In this document: one piece after another, positions 25,163-33,679 of the stretch
Layout: each line of letters opens with the position of its first letter
Numbering within the stretch: the stretch's first letter is position 1
NCBI GenBank assembly: GCA_020073665.1
Contig: JAIQEU010000008.1
Coordinates: forward strand, 131,748-195,747
Direction: 5' to 3'
DNA length: 64,000 nucleotides
Source of the DNA: Terriglobia bacterium
GTDB lineage: Bacteria; Acidobacteriota; Terriglobia; Terriglobales; Acidobacteriaceae
The notes under the pieces: model-generated
Seen by the model: only the letters and a program-made list of their open reading frames with translations
Database searches by the model: none
Told to the model about the DNA's origin: nothing
Made by a program: the position numbers and the translations under genes

Positions 25163-25222
25163 CTCAGAGGCTAAAGCCCGCATGGAAGCAGCTTCATCGG
25201 CACGACTGAAGTCGTGCCCTAC
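25163..25222. repeat. Dispersed double-hairpin repeat, copy 1
   Basis: GGC-TAAA-GCC (25169-25178) and GGCACGAC-TGAA-GTCGTGCC (25199-25218) are separated by about 20 bases. The second copy at 36500-36565 has the same layout. It sits between hpf and rpoN. Confidence 0.75.
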
Positions 25223-25243
25223 CCGTTGGTGAACACCTTTTCT

Positions 25244-27028
25244 TCACTTCTTCACTCTGCGCTGGTGGGTAGACGGGATGCGCATGTCTTCCCGGTACTT
25301 CGCAACCGTGCGGCGAGTGACCTGGATACCCTGCGACTGGAGGATGCGGGTGATCTGCTCGTCGGTCAACGGCCGGGAGGGATCTTCTTCCTCGATAAGC
25401 TTCTTGACCCGGCGCTTCAGGATCAGCAACGAAGTGTTGCCGCCTTCGGGGCCGTTCACGCTCTCGCTGAAGAAATAACGCAGTTCGAATACGCCTTGCG
25501 GAGTGTGCGCGTACTTGTTGGCCACCGCACGACTGACGGTGGAAGGATGCACGCCGATTTCTTCGGCCACCTCCTTGATCATCATGGGCTTCAGCTGGTC
25601 GATGCCCTTTTCCAGAAAATCCTCCTGGCGGGCCAGGATGGCGTAGCAGACCTTCATGATGGTCTGCTTGCGCTGTTCGATGTTCTTGATCAGCTGGATA
25701 GCGCTCTTGTAGCGCTCCTTGACGTAGTTGCGGGTGTCCTTGTCGTTGGTGTCCTTGGTGAGCAGGCGCTTGTAGGCCGGGTTGAGTCGGAGTTGCGGGA
25801 CGTCCTCCTCATTCATGATCACCAGCCATTCGTCGCCGTGCTTCACGAAAGCGACGTCGGGCTCGATCAGGCGCGGCTGACTCTTGTTGTAGCGCAGTCC
25901 CGGACGGGGGTCGAGGGTGCGGATGTAGTCCAGCGCCGGCTGCACTGCTTCGATGGGGCGGCCGATGGCCTTGGCAATTTCCTTGTGCTGCTTCAGTTGC
26001 AGCGCGCGCAGGTGCTGGTCCACGATTGCAACTGCATCCGCAAGCACTTGTGCGGTAGTTTCCCCATTGCCATTCTTGTGGAGGGCGAGTTGCTGCTGGT
26101 GATAGCGCAACTGGTAAAGGAGGCAGTCCCGCAGATCGCGGCAAGCCACTCCCGACGGATCCATCTGGCGCACGATTTCGATGGCTTCATGAAGGTCCGC
26201 AAGTTTGAAACTGGGTTGAAACACGGGGTGCGGGGCGGGGCTTGGGGCCGGCTTGGCGGTTGGTTCCACGCCCGGCACTTCCGGAGCGGGCGCCACAGCG
26301 GTCGCCGCGCCGCCCAGGCTGGGCTCTGAACTGCCGCCGTCGTTGTTCCAATCCGTGACCCGAACGGAATCGAATCCGGGCTCATCGTCCAAGTCCACCC
26401 TAGCTTCGTCGGCGGATGCCTCCAGACCCAGGGCGGTCGCTTCCTTCACCACCTTCTCGACGAAGGTGGCATCCACCTCGGGCGGAGCCGGAGGCGCCAC
26501 GCCCAGCAACTCATCGTCGCTGGCGATCAGGTATCCGTCCTCATTCAGGTTGCCGATAACCAACTCGGCGGCTTCGCGCACTTCCGGACGCACCGGGATG
26601 GCACCCAGCTGCCAAGTGAGGTGATCGGTCAGATTGCCAGGCTTGGATAGAAAGTTCTCGAACGAGGGCCGCTCGATTTCTTCCATTTCGCCGGGGCTAC
26701 GATACCCGGGATCCAGGTATTCCTGGAAGAACGAGCCAAAATCAATTTCCTCGAAGGGATCTTTTTTCTCGGGCGCGGTGAGCGGGCTCTCTTCGGTCGC
26801 CGCCGCCACGGTCCGGTCGCGCTCTTCTTCGCGCCGGTTTACGTCATCCAGCAAGGGAACCGAGTCTTCCAGTTCCTCCAGAACCGGATTCTCCACCATC
26901 TCGGCGGTGATCATGTCCTTGAGCTCAATCTTGTTGAGCGCCAGGACGCTGACCATCTGCACCAGGCCTGGGGTCAGAATCTGTCTCTGCGAAACCTTCA
27001 GATGCAGCTTGGGTTGCAACAACACCAT
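25244..27028 (-). CDS. rpoN: RNA polymerase sigma-54 factor
   Basis: The product has 594 residues. Region I (LQPKLHLKVSQRQILTPGLVQMVSVLALNKIELKDMI) binds activator-modified polymerase. An acidic, Pro-rich region II with an unusually long insert (residues about 155-265) follows, then the core-binding part, the helix-turn-helix (EVAEEIGVHPSTVSRAVANKYAHTPQGVFELRYFFS) and the RpoN box RRTVAKYRED near residue 573, which contacts the -24 element. Sigma-54 requires AAA+ activators for open complex formation; none is in the window. The gene lies downstream of lptB and upstream of hpf. The last residues QRRVKK are basic. Confidence 0.95.
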   Translation of the reverse strand: MVLLQPKLHLKVSQRQILTPGLVQMVSVLALNKIELKDMITAEMVENPVLEELEDSVPLLDDVNRREEERDRTVAAATEESPLTAPEKKDPFEEIDFGSFFQEYLDPGYRSPGEMEEIERPSFENFLSKPGNLTDHLTWQLGAIPVRPEVREAAELVIGNLNEDGYLIASDDELLGVAPPAPPEVDATFVEKVVKEATALGLEASADEARVDLDDEPGFDSVRVTDWNNDGGSSEPSLGGAATAVAPAPEVPGVEPTAKPAPSPAPHPVFQPSFKLADLHEAIEIVRQMDPSGVACRDLRDCLLYQLRYHQQQLALHKNGNGETTAQVLADAVAIVDQHLRALQLKQHKEIAKAIGRPIEAVQPALDYIRTLDPRPGLRYNKSQPRLIEPDVAFVKHGDEWLVIMNEEDVPQLRLNPAYKRLLTKDTNDKDTRNYVKERYKSAIQLIKNIEQRKQTIMKVCYAILARQEDFLEKGIDQLKPMMIKEVAEEIGVHPSTVSRAVANKYAHTPQGVFELRYFFSESVNGPEGGNTSLLILKRRVKKLIEEEDPSRPLTDEQITRILQSQGIQVTRRTVAKYREDMRIPSTHQRRVKK

Positions 27029-27044
27029 GGTTCGACCTAGTCGT

Positions 27045-27103
27045 CCGTCATCTGTCGTCAGTCGTCAGCAACTCGTTATAAGCTGACGACGGACGACTGA
27101 AAT
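27045..27103. repeat. Inverted repeat between lptB and rpoN
   Basis: AGTCGTCCGTC...GTCGTCAGC near 27037-27071 is answered by GCTGACGACGGACGACT near 27082-27098. It fills most of the gap between the lptB stop and the rpoN start and may be another member of the small dispersed-repeat set or an mRNA processing hairpin. Confidence 0.45.
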
Positions 27104-27105
27104 TT

Positions 27106-27834
27106 TCATACCAGCGAGAAACTCTCGCCCAGGTACACCCGCCGTACCTCGGGATCGCTGCCCAACTGCTCGGGCGTCCCCTGGCGGAAAATGCGTCCTT
27201 CGTTAATGATGTAGGCCCGGTCGGTCACCGACAGGGTCTCGCGTACGTTGTGATCCGTGATCAGCAAGCCGATGCCGCTGGCTTTCATATCACTGATAAT
27301 CTTCTGCAAATCCAGCACCGCAATCGGGTCAATCCCGGAAAACGGTTCATCCAGCAGGATGAACGCCGGACTGATGCAGAGGGCGCGGGCAATCTCGACC
27401 CGCCGCCGCTCTCCCCCGGACAGCGCGTATCCGCGATTCTGGCGGATATGCTCCAAACCCAACTGGTCGATCAGCTTCTCCATCCGTTCCCGGCGTTCAT
27501 GCCAGGAAATAGGCTGCGCCTCCAGCACCGCCAGGATGTTTTCCTCAACGGTCAGCTTTCTGAACACAGACGCTTCCTGGGGGAGATAGCTGATGCCGAA
27601 CTGGCGCGCCCGCAGGTACATGGGCACGTCCGTAATATCCTCGTCGTCCAGCAGCACGCGGCCTGTGTCAGGGGGTATCAGGCCTACGATGGCGTAAAAG
27701 GAAGTGGTCTTGCCGGCGCCGTTAGGTCCAAGTAAACCAACGACTTCGCCCTGCCCCACGCGAATACTCACACCATTTACGACCCGCCGCCCGCGGTAAG
27801 ACTTGCCGATCTCATCGGTGGCCAGCGTATGCAT
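27106..27834 (-). CDS. lptB: LPS export ABC transporter ATP-binding protein
   Basis: The product has 242 residues. The Walker A motif GPNGAGKT is at 36-43, the Q-loop Gln near 87, the signature LSGGERRR at 139-146, Walker B FILLDEP at 159-165 and the switch His in ITDHNVRE near 196. LptB drives lipopolysaccharide extraction from the inner membrane with LptF/LptG, which are not in this window. The ATG directly follows the stop of the lptC/lptA fusion, and rpoN follows downstream. The conserved gene order and full length leave little doubt. Confidence 0.95.
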   Translation of the reverse strand: MHTLATDEIGKSYRGRRVVNGVSIRVGQGEVVGLLGPNGAGKTTSFYAIVGLIPPDTGRVLLDDEDITDVPMYLRARQFGISYLPQEASVFRKLTVEENILAVLEAQPISWHERRERMEKLIDQLGLEHIRQNRGYALSGGERRRVEIARALCISPAFILLDEPFSGIDPIAVLDLQKIISDMKASGIGLLITDHNVRETLSVTDRAYIINEGRIFRQGTPEQLGSDPEVRRVYLGESFSLV

Positions 27835-30093
27835 TTATCGTGCCACTCGCGTTTGGGTGACAGTAGGGGAAGTGCCGTTCCCTTCCACCAGCACCCTATC
27901 ATCGCGTCTAAAGAAAGTCAACGAAACCCCGGTAATCTTGCCATGTTCGGCATCAAAAATGCTGGGGGTTCCGCCGGTCAACACGAATTTGTCTTCCGCG
28001 GCGGTATAGACCATCTGGTCGCCGGTGGCACGGCGGTTCGGCTGGGTGACCAGGACCTGCCCTTTGGCGACAATCCTGTCGAGCTGGCCAACCTTGCCAA
28101 GAACGTTGTTGCCAGTCGCTTGTCCTCGCGCCTGCAGGAAAACGTCCATTTGATTGGCGGTCACGGTGGCGTCTTCGGCCTTGGCCAAAACGCCAGTTTC
28201 GAAGTGGGCGATGCGCTCGTTGTCGGTATAGGTGAGTCGCGCCGACGTGATGGTGACCAGCGTCGGCTTGCCGGTCTTGTCGGTCTGCAAGAACACCGTC
28301 GATACCGGTTGCGCTTGTGTCCCTGCCGCCGTGACTGAGCGGCGTCCGCGGTCGAACTCTATGGAGGGAGCGCGGACGACGTTTGCGTCCTGCCACAGGC
28401 GGGCATCTCCGGTGTACTGGGCTATCGCCGGAGTGCGATGGGCCGTCATGTTGCGGGCGGTTACGTGGATGGGCGACGAAGAGGCCAGCAGCGCCCCACC
28501 CGGTTGTGGCTTCAGGTCACTATAAGTGCTCTTCACGTCGCCGTCGGCGAAAGCGTCGCCGGTGCTGCGGTTCACGCGCATGGTGTGCGCGGTGGTCGTC
28601 ATGCCGCCTTCCACCACCCGGGGCGAGCCTTCAAGCACCAGCATCTGGTCGGCAGGGGTGTAACGGGCGCGGTCAGCCCAAGCTTTGCGATCCCCATCGC
28701 TGTAGGCGAGGTTTCCCTGCTGCACGATGGACTCAATTCCAGTGCCGGGACGAAAGGAGGCATCGAGCGTGTCGCTGCTGCTGGTGCGGTCCGGCTGGCC
28801 GGGATTGCTGCTGGTAACGTGAGCACCAGGCGCACCGTGCATCGAGGCCAGACGGCCAAGTTGGTCGAATTGGGCTTTAAACCTGGCTGCGGTCACGAGT
28901 GTCTGCTGACCGGCGTGGCCTCCGGCAGGCCGGATGGCAATCTGCGGGTTCACTCCCAGGGTTTCCGCCCGCTCGAGCCGGCGCCCCCCGGCGAGGAAGA
29001 AGTCCAGAGCAGGCGCTGTGACCTCCAGTTCCTGGGCATTCGCGGACTGGGCAGAGGGTTTCTGCAGTTGGAGCAGTTTGACGTTATCCTCGGCGTGAAC
29101 CTTGGAGACCAGGTTCTTCCCCACAAAATCGAGCACTACGCGGCCAGCATCGGCTTGCATGGGCTGGGGTCCGGATCGATCGACGTGGACGTTGCCCGTC
29201 AGAATAGCGGTCCGCACCGTGTCCTTCTGCTCGCCGACCAGTAACTCCAGTTGGGCAGCCCGCACATTGGCCGGTTCCGGCCCTTGCGTGTCAATTTGCA
29301 CATTCCCGTTGGCCACGACGCGCTGCAGATTGTTGTCCTGCGTCAGAAAGAGCGTTGCCTTCTCGGCCGCGATCTTACGCGAAGGGCTCAGAACCCTAGG
29401 CTGGTCCAGCACCACCGCCCGTGGAGTCTTGGTAATGACGCCGCGAGCCGCCGTAACCGTGGCGGGAGTGGAGCCGTTGAACACGATGTTGACCTGCGAA
29501 TGCATGGTCAGGAGGTTAGTTTTGCCCACATAGCTCACGCCCACGGCTGATCCGCTCGCCTGTGGAATACGGAACTCGACTTTCTGTTCCGTCCTGGCGT
29601 CACCAGTCTTCTGGTTAAACACCAGGCCGCTGGTTTGCAGGTGGATGGGGTTTTTCAGTTCTTTGGGCGGCGCCTGGTCCGGCTTGGTGAGGCCCTCGGG
29701 ATTGGCTTCCAGATCGATCTGCACTTCACCCTTGGCGGTCACGTCCCCGGAGCGCGGGTCGTACTCAAAATCGGCGCCGTAAATCTGGTCGAAACGGCTG
29801 GAATCGCGTCCGTAAAGGGTAATGGTGACATCGTGCAACTCGGTGCGCCCACCCTCTTTGAACTGGATTGCCTTGCTGGCCTGGATCTTGAAGATAGACC
29901 GCCCTTGCTCGGACCGGGATACAGTGAAGCCCTGCGCCGTCTGCTGCACCTGAATATCGAGCTTGCCAGTGACTTCGCTGAGAGTGTTGCGGACCCGCCA
30001 CTTGGCATACAGATACACTCCCGCCACCACCAGCACCAGAGCGATGGCGCCGATCGCAAACCAGCGGCGAAGGCGGGAGACCTGAATGGGCAT
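27835..30093 (-). CDS. LptC/LptA (OstA-like) fusion for LPS transport
   Basis: The product has 752 residues. A single N-terminal anchor (WFAIGAIALVLVVAGVYLYAKWR) and the next about 150 residues resemble LptC (SRSEQGRSIFKIQASKAIQFKEGGRTELHDVTITLYG). After that come several OstA/LptA-type beta-jellyroll units, for example AAEKATLFLTQDNNLQRVVANGNVQIDTQG and ADAGRVVLDFVGKNLVSKVHAEDNVKLL near 260-340, and MDVFLQARGQATGNNVLGKVGQLDRIVAKGQVLVTQPNRRATGDQMVYTAAEDKFVLTGG near the end. Such a protein could form the LptC base and part of the periplasmic LptA bridge in one chain. It is immediately followed by lptB. LptC is usually about 190 residues and LptA about 185, so this is far longer than the sum. 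Confidence 0.85.
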   Translation of the reverse strand: MPIQVSRLRRWFAIGAIALVLVVAGVYLYAKWRVRNTLSEVTGKLDIQVQQTAQGFTVSRSEQGRSIFKIQASKAIQFKEGGRTELHDVTITLYGRDSSRFDQIYGADFEYDPRSGDVTAKGEVQIDLEANPEGLTKPDQAPPKELKNPIHLQTSGLVFNQKTGDARTEQKVEFRIPQASGSAVGVSYVGKTNLLTMHSQVNIVFNGSTPATVTAARGVITKTPRAVVLDQPRVLSPSRKIAAEKATLFLTQDNNLQRVVANGNVQIDTQGPEPANVRAAQLELLVGEQKDTVRTAILTGNVHVDRSGPQPMQADAGRVVLDFVGKNLVSKVHAEDNVKLLQLQKPSAQSANAQELEVTAPALDFFLAGGRRLERAETLGVNPQIAIRPAGGHAGQQTLVTAARFKAQFDQLGRLASMHGAPGAHVTSSNPGQPDRTSSSDTLDASFRPGTGIESIVQQGNLAYSDGDRKAWADRARYTPADQMLVLEGSPRVVEGGMTTTAHTMRVNRSTGDAFADGDVKSTYSDLKPQPGGALLASSSPIHVTARNMTAHRTPAIAQYTGDARLWQDANVVRAPSIEFDRGRRSVTAAGTQAQPVSTVFLQTDKTGKPTLVTITSARLTYTDNERIAHFETGVLAKAEDATVTANQMDVFLQARGQATGNNVLGKVGQLDRIVAKGQVLVTQPNRRATGDQMVYTAAEDKFVLTGGTPSIFDAEHGKITGVSLTFFRRDDRVLVEGNGTSPTVTQTRVAR

Positions 30094-30123
30094 TTGGGTT
30101 CAGTTTACTTGATGCCGCGCGGA

Positions 30124-30162
30124 GAGTACCGGGTTGCGAGCACCGGGTTGCGAGTAAACCCA
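30124..30162. repeat. Short tandem ACCGGGTTGCGAG repeat
   Basis: Two near-identical copies of ACCGGGTTGCGAG lie back to back between recJ and the lptC/lptA fusion. The unit resembles the GAGTACCGAGTACCGAG family found at 33.2, 33.7 and 35.8 kb. Confidence 0.5.
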
Positions 30163-30179
30163 GACCGTGGAGGCGGTTC

Positions 30180-32030
30180 CTAATTAGCCTGCGGAGAAAC
30201 CGAGCGCGTCCCGGCCTCCTCTGCGTCCGCTGTGTCCCCTGCGGTTTTCATTTGGCTCCTGAAGTCACGCAGCGAGAGTTCCAACCCGCCGTAGTCAGGA
30301 TGGTCATTGTAGTCGAGAGAGAAGGCGATATCGAGGTTGTCGCCGGGAAGCAGCTGCGCTTGCTGGAAGCGGTCTGCCATGTGCCAGCCGAGGGCATTGA
30401 ACGCGATGGCGCCGCGCCAGTTGTCCGGCGTCGATTGCGATTTGACTGGCGCTGCCAGCTTGAGCTTCACATGCTTGTCTTTCATCACCCGCGCCGGCGC
30501 CATTAGCCGCACGCTTTGGGCCACAAAGACCGGTTCCGGATTCGCCATGCCAAACGGTTCCAGTTGGCGCAGTGCTTGAAACAGCTCGGGCGTGATGTCG
30601 CCGAGGGTCAGCTCAGCGTCGAAACGCAGCCCGGGTTCGAAGTCGGCCAGGGTCAGGCGAGAGCGCGCATAGGTGTCCAAGTGGGCACGCAACTCGGGCA
30701 GCCGCGAGGTTGGCAAGGCAAAGCCCACCGCGTGGGCGTGGCCGCCGTAGCGGGTGAACAGGCCGGCACAGGATTCCAGCGCGTTAAGCAGATGAAACGC
30801 GGGGATGGACCGGCCCGAGCCGTGCGCTTCTTCGCCTTCGTGGGAGACCACCAGGGCGGGGCGGCCGTAGCGCTCGACCACCCGCGTCGCGGTAATGCCA
30901 ATTACCCCGCGGTGCCAGCCGTCGCCGTCGATCACTAAACAAAAGGCGTCCAGCAACGCGGGAGTCTGCTCGACGCGCTGCTGAATGGCGTCGAGAATGC
31001 GGCGTTCTTCCTGCTGGCGCTCGGCGTTGAGCAGATCGAGCCGGTTGGCAATCTCGCGGGCGCGCGCCGGGTCTTTCACGCTGAACAACTCAATGACGTC
31101 GCGGGCAACGTCCATGCGTCCGGCAGCATTCAGGCGAGGCGCGATGCGGAACCCGATCTCACCTGCGGTTGGCGGACGCGAAGTTGGAACCTGTGCGACC
31201 TCGAGTAAGGCGCGCAGGCCGGGGTTTACCGGAGAACGCAAGCCCTCGAGTCCAAGCCGGGCAAAAACGCGGTTCTCGCCGGTGAGCGGAACCGCATCGG
31301 CAATGGTGGCAATGGCCACCACCTTCATGAACGACATCAGCAGGCGGGACTGGTCTTTTTCGGGCAAGCGCCGTTCCATCAGGCCCTGGGCCATCTTGAA
31401 CGCCACCCCCGCGCCGCATAGCGCCTTGCAGGGATATTCGCAACCGGGCTGGTTGGGATTGACCACGGCGAGGGCTGCAGGGACTCCGTCTTGCCCGGGC
31501 AGATGGTGATCGGTCACGATCAGGTCGAGGCCCAGGCGGCGGACAGTTTCGGCGGCAGCGAAGGCGCGGATGCCGGTGTCCACACTGATGATGAGCCGCG
31601 TGCCGGCGGCAGCGGCGCGCTCGATCACGTCGTCCTTCATGCCGTAACCTTCGCGGATGCGGTGCGGCACGTGGAAGTCGGCACTTCCTCCACAGCGTTC
31701 GATGGCAGTCTTGAGGATGACAATCGCGGTGGTGCCGTCCACGTCGTAATCGCCGTAGATCAGGATGCCTTCCTTGCGCTCAATCGCCGCTTCCAGCCGG
31801 TCGAGCGCGGCTTTCATGCCGGCCATCGCGTAAGGCGAGTGCAGGTGCGACAGCGAAGGCCTGAGGAAACGTTCCGCCGTGTCGATGTCGGCTATCCCGC
31901 GCATCACCAGCAGACGGGCAAGAGTGGCGGAGAGACCGGGAGCAGCCAAGTCAAGCGCAGGGTGGGCACGCAGCTGGGCGGACAGAGCCTCGACCTGGGC
32001 AGGATCGGCGGACTTGGGGAGCCACTTCAT
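30180..32030 (-). CDS. recJ: Single-stranded-DNA-specific exonuclease RecJ
   Basis: The product has 616 residues. The DHH phosphoesterase motifs are visible: GDYDVDGT at 93-100, a metal Asp in SVDTGI near 151, TDHHLPG near 173-179 and, later, RYGGHAHAVGFAL (DHHA1 domain). RecJ degrades single-stranded DNA 5' to 3' in recombination and mismatch or base-excision repair. It is the first gene of the minus-strand run recJ - lptC/lptA - lptB - rpoN - hpf. The last about 23 residues (TAGDTADAEEAGTRS) are encoded by a copy of a dispersed CACAGAGGACAC-type repeat rather than by conserved RecJ sequence. Confidence 0.93.
   Translation of the reverse strand: MKWLPKSADPAQVEALSAQLRAHPALDLAAPGLSATLARLLVMRGIADIDTAERFLRPSLSHLHSPYAMAGMKAALDRLEAAIERKEGILIYGDYDVDGTTAIVILKTAIERCGGSADFHVPHRIREGYGMKDDVIERAAAAGTRLIISVDTGIRAFAAAETVRRLGLDLIVTDHHLPGQDGVPAALAVVNPNQPGCEYPCKALCGAGVAFKMAQGLMERRLPEKDQSRLLMSFMKVVAIATIADAVPLTGENRVFARLGLEGLRSPVNPGLRALLEVAQVPTSRPPTAGEIGFRIAPRLNAAGRMDVARDVIELFSVKDPARAREIANRLDLLNAERQQEERRILDAIQQRVEQTPALLDAFCLVIDGDGWHRGVIGITATRVVERYGRPALVVSHEGEEAHGSGRSIPAFHLLNALESCAGLFTRYGGHAHAVGFALPTSRLPELRAHLDTYARSRLTLADFEPGLRFDAELTLGDITPELFQALRQLEPFGMANPEPVFVAQSVRLMAPARVMKDKHVKLKLAAPVKSQSTPDNWRGAIAFNALGWHMADRFQQAQLLPGDNLDIAFSLDYNDHPDYGGLELSLRDFRSQMKTAGDTADAEEAGTRSVSPQAN
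30190..30250. repeat. CACAGAGG-type dispersed repeat inside the recJ 3' end
   Basis: CCTCCTCTGCGTCCGCTGTGTCCCCTGCGGTT is a diverged copy of the CCTCTGTGTCCTCTGTGGTT-type element seen at 57774-57806 and 58519-58591. It lies in the recJ coding sequence and supplies its C-terminal tail. Confidence 0.55.
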
Positions 32031-32101
32031 GGATGGTTAATGGTCGATTCTAGATGTGAAATCGCCCGATGACCCGATGGCCAGAGTCGCCCGATGCGAC
32101 G

Positions 32102-32578
32102 CTACGGTTCTTCGTCCTGGTCGGGCTCGTCGATGGGCATCCCCCCGAAATCCTCCGCCAGTTCCACCAGGCGCTGGTAGCGGTCGTACCATTCGGTGGA
32201 GGCTTCGTAGACCAGCATGACGCCCTGGTGAGCGAACCCCAGCTGCACGAATCCGGTCTTGCCGATGTAGGTGCGCAGCCAGCGCGCGTCCTCCATGTCC
32301 TCGTCGTTGGTAAACTCGTTATTGCCCAGGCGCTGCACCAGCTTGTCGAACTCTTCCCGCTGGAACAGCCACGCGTCCATGGTGAGGAAGGGCGCCCCTG
32401 CCGCCTTGGCGAGTTCCACAAAATCTTTCCAGCCGTCCGGGTTGTCCCCTGGTTTCCACAAGATGCTCTGCACTTCTTCGTAGTCAATGTAGCCGGGGAA
32501 ACGGCGCATGCCGTGGCCTTCGATGAAGGCCACCATGTCGTCTTTGAGGCCGGAGAGATCGTCAGGCTGCGGGGACAT
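32102..32578 (-). CDS. Acidic cytoplasmic protein of unknown function
   Basis: The product has 158 residues with no signal peptide or membrane segment. It is acidic and rich in aromatic residues (GYIDYEEVQSILWKPGDNPDGWKDFVELAKAAGAPFLTMDAWLFQREEFDKL ... GKTGFVQLGFAHQGVMLVYEASTEWYDRYQRLVELAEDFGG). I do not recognise a family. It lies upstream of recJ in the same direction, 71 bases before it, and divergent from the DUF507 pair. Codon use fits the neighbouring core genes, so it is likely a real lineage-specific gene. Confidence 0.7.
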   Translation of the reverse strand: MSPQPDDLSGLKDDMVAFIEGHGMRRFPGYIDYEEVQSILWKPGDNPDGWKDFVELAKAAGAPFLTMDAWLFQREEFDKLVQRLGNNEFTNDEDMEDARWLRTYIGKTGFVQLGFAHQGVMLVYEASTEWYDRYQRLVELAEDFGGMPIDEPDQDEEP

Positions 32579-32707
32579 TAAGGGGCTCTCGGTAATTCTG
32601 CATTGTATGACTTTTTGGGGAAGAAGCGGGGAGCTTTTGGCTTCCAGCTTTCAGCCCGGCCCGCTGTGCTACACTACTGGTTTCATTCAGGACATTCGAT
32701 CCGCACC

Positions 32708-32986
32708 ATGCTGCTTTCCAAAGAATATGTGGGCTACCTGGCCCGCGAAGTCACCAAGAAACTGATCGCCGGGGAATTCATCGAGACCAAGGAACCCGCC
32801 AAGGTCACGGAGAAGGTCCACGCGGCCATGCTGGAAGAGATGTCGCTCGAGGACCGCATCCACGACGAGGTTCGCGTCATCCTGGAGGCTTACTCCGAAG
32901 AAATGCGCCAGAGCGGCGCCAACTACCAGGAGATGTTCCGCAAGGTCAAGAGCGAACTGGTGCGCAAATATAAGGCGGTGCTGTGA
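32708..32986 (+). CDS. DUF507 family protein, first of a tandem pair
   Basis: The product has 92 residues and is all helical: MLLSKEYVGYLAREVTKKLIAGEFIETKEPAKVTEKVHAAMLEEMSLEDRIHDEVRVILEAYSEEMRQSGANYQEMFRKVKSELVRKYKAVL-type DUF507 pattern. The function of DUF507 is not established. ATG 32708 is chosen because the family begins with M-x-L-S; the open frame upstream is not conserved. The second family member starts inside its stop codon, so the two are translationally coupled and may form a heterodimer. Confidence 0.85.
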   Translation: MLLSKEYVGYLAREVTKKLIAGEFIETKEPAKVTEKVHAAMLEEMSLEDRIHDEVRVILEAYSEEMRQSGANYQEMFRKVKSELVRKYKAVL

Positions 32987-33258
32987 GAGTCAGCCGCGAC
33001 AAAGTGAACAAAGTGGCGCACGTGATCAGCGACGCGCTGGCCGAAATGGACGAAGTGGATTTCGTAGAAGACCGCAATACCATCCGCCTGGAAGCTCGAA
33101 AGATTCTCGAAGACCTGCTCAATCAGGAAGAGAAAATCGACCTGGCCGCCCGCGCCAAGATCGAGAACCAGAAGCGCACCATCCTGGAAGGCAGCCAGGA
33201 GTGGGACATCTTGTATCGGAAATATTACAACGAAGAAGTGAAAAAACTGGGGATGTAG
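32983..33258 (+). CDS. DUF507 family protein, second of a tandem pair
   Basis: The product has 91 residues and is all helical (SRDKVNKVAHVISDALAEMDEVDFVEDRNTIRLEARKILEDLLNQEEKIDLAARAKI). It uses GTG as start codon within GTGA, overlapping the stop of the first DUF507 gene by four bases. It is a paralogue of that protein but diverged, with a distinctive SQEWDILYRKYYNEEVKKL C-terminus. Tandem pairs with this overlap suggest obligate partnership. Its 3' end overlaps the antisense 3' end of the four-helix-bundle gene. Confidence 0.85.
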   Translation: MRVSRDKVNKVAHVISDALAEMDEVDFVEDRNTIRLEARKILEDLLNQEEKIDLAARAKIENQKRTILEGSQEWDILYRKYYNEEVKKLGM

Positions 33259-33631
33259 TACCGAGTACCCAGTACCGAGTACCGAGCAAAACCTTATCGG
33301 GCTTGCGCCAGTGACTCTTACCAATCAGTGAGTTCGTGAGACCACTGAGAGTGCGACTGAGTTCGTCGATCTGTTTCAGGAAGATTTCAATCTGCTCGTC
33401 GGCAGCATATTTTTGCCTTTGCGCGATCAGAAGCTGGGTTTCAAGTTCGGCGAGTGAACCGCGCGCGTGGCGCAGGAAATGCAGAAATTCCCCATTGTTG
33501 AAATGAGCTTGCCCTTCCGCAATATTGCTCGGGATTGATACTGCTGCGCGCCTGATCTGGTCAGTAAGGCTGTAAACCTCCCGCTTGGGAAAGTTGTCGG
33601 TAGCCTCGTATATTCCAGCCACCAAGTCCAT
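33119..33631 (-). CDS. Four-helix-bundle protein (23S rRNA intervening-sequence-protein type), damaged ends
   Basis: The product has 170 residues as read. Residues 1-105 are the four-helix-bundle/IVP family: LTDQIRRAAVSIPSNIAEGQAHFNNGEFLHFLRHARGSLAELETQLLIAQRQK. In-frame codons upstream (FKELIAWQKA) match the usual N-terminus but have no start codon before a stop at 33680, so the natural start is lost or noncanonical. The C-terminal 50 residues (GTRYWVLGTTSPVF...) come from the STEY-type repeat and then run antisense into the DUF507 gene. Members occur inside 23S rRNA genes or as orphan proteins; function is unclear. It may be decaying. Confidence 0.6.
   Translation of the reverse strand: MDLVAGIYEATDNFPKREVYSLTDQIRRAAVSIPSNIAEGQAHFNNGEFLHFLRHARGSLAELETQLLIAQRQKYAADEQIEIFLKQIDELSRTLSGLTNSLIGKSHWRKPDKVLLGTRYWVLGTTSPVFSLLRCNISDTRCPTPGCLPGWCASGSRSWRGRPGRFSLPD
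33257..33287. repeat. GTACCGA repeat cluster 1
   Basis: AGTACCGAGTACCCAGTACCGAGTACCGAG-type tandem heptamers begin at the stop of the second DUF507 gene. They also encode the GTRYWVLGT segment of the antisense four-helix-bundle reading frame. Confidence 0.7.
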
Positions 33632-33679
33632 CGCCTTCTGCCAAGCGATCAGTTCCTTAAATAGTGTCCGGCCATTTCG

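Noticed and set aside
25214-26329. A 371-codon plus-strand frame opposite rpoN
   Set aside because: The minus strand has region I, helix-turn-helix and RpoN box of sigma-54; the antisense product is a shadow.
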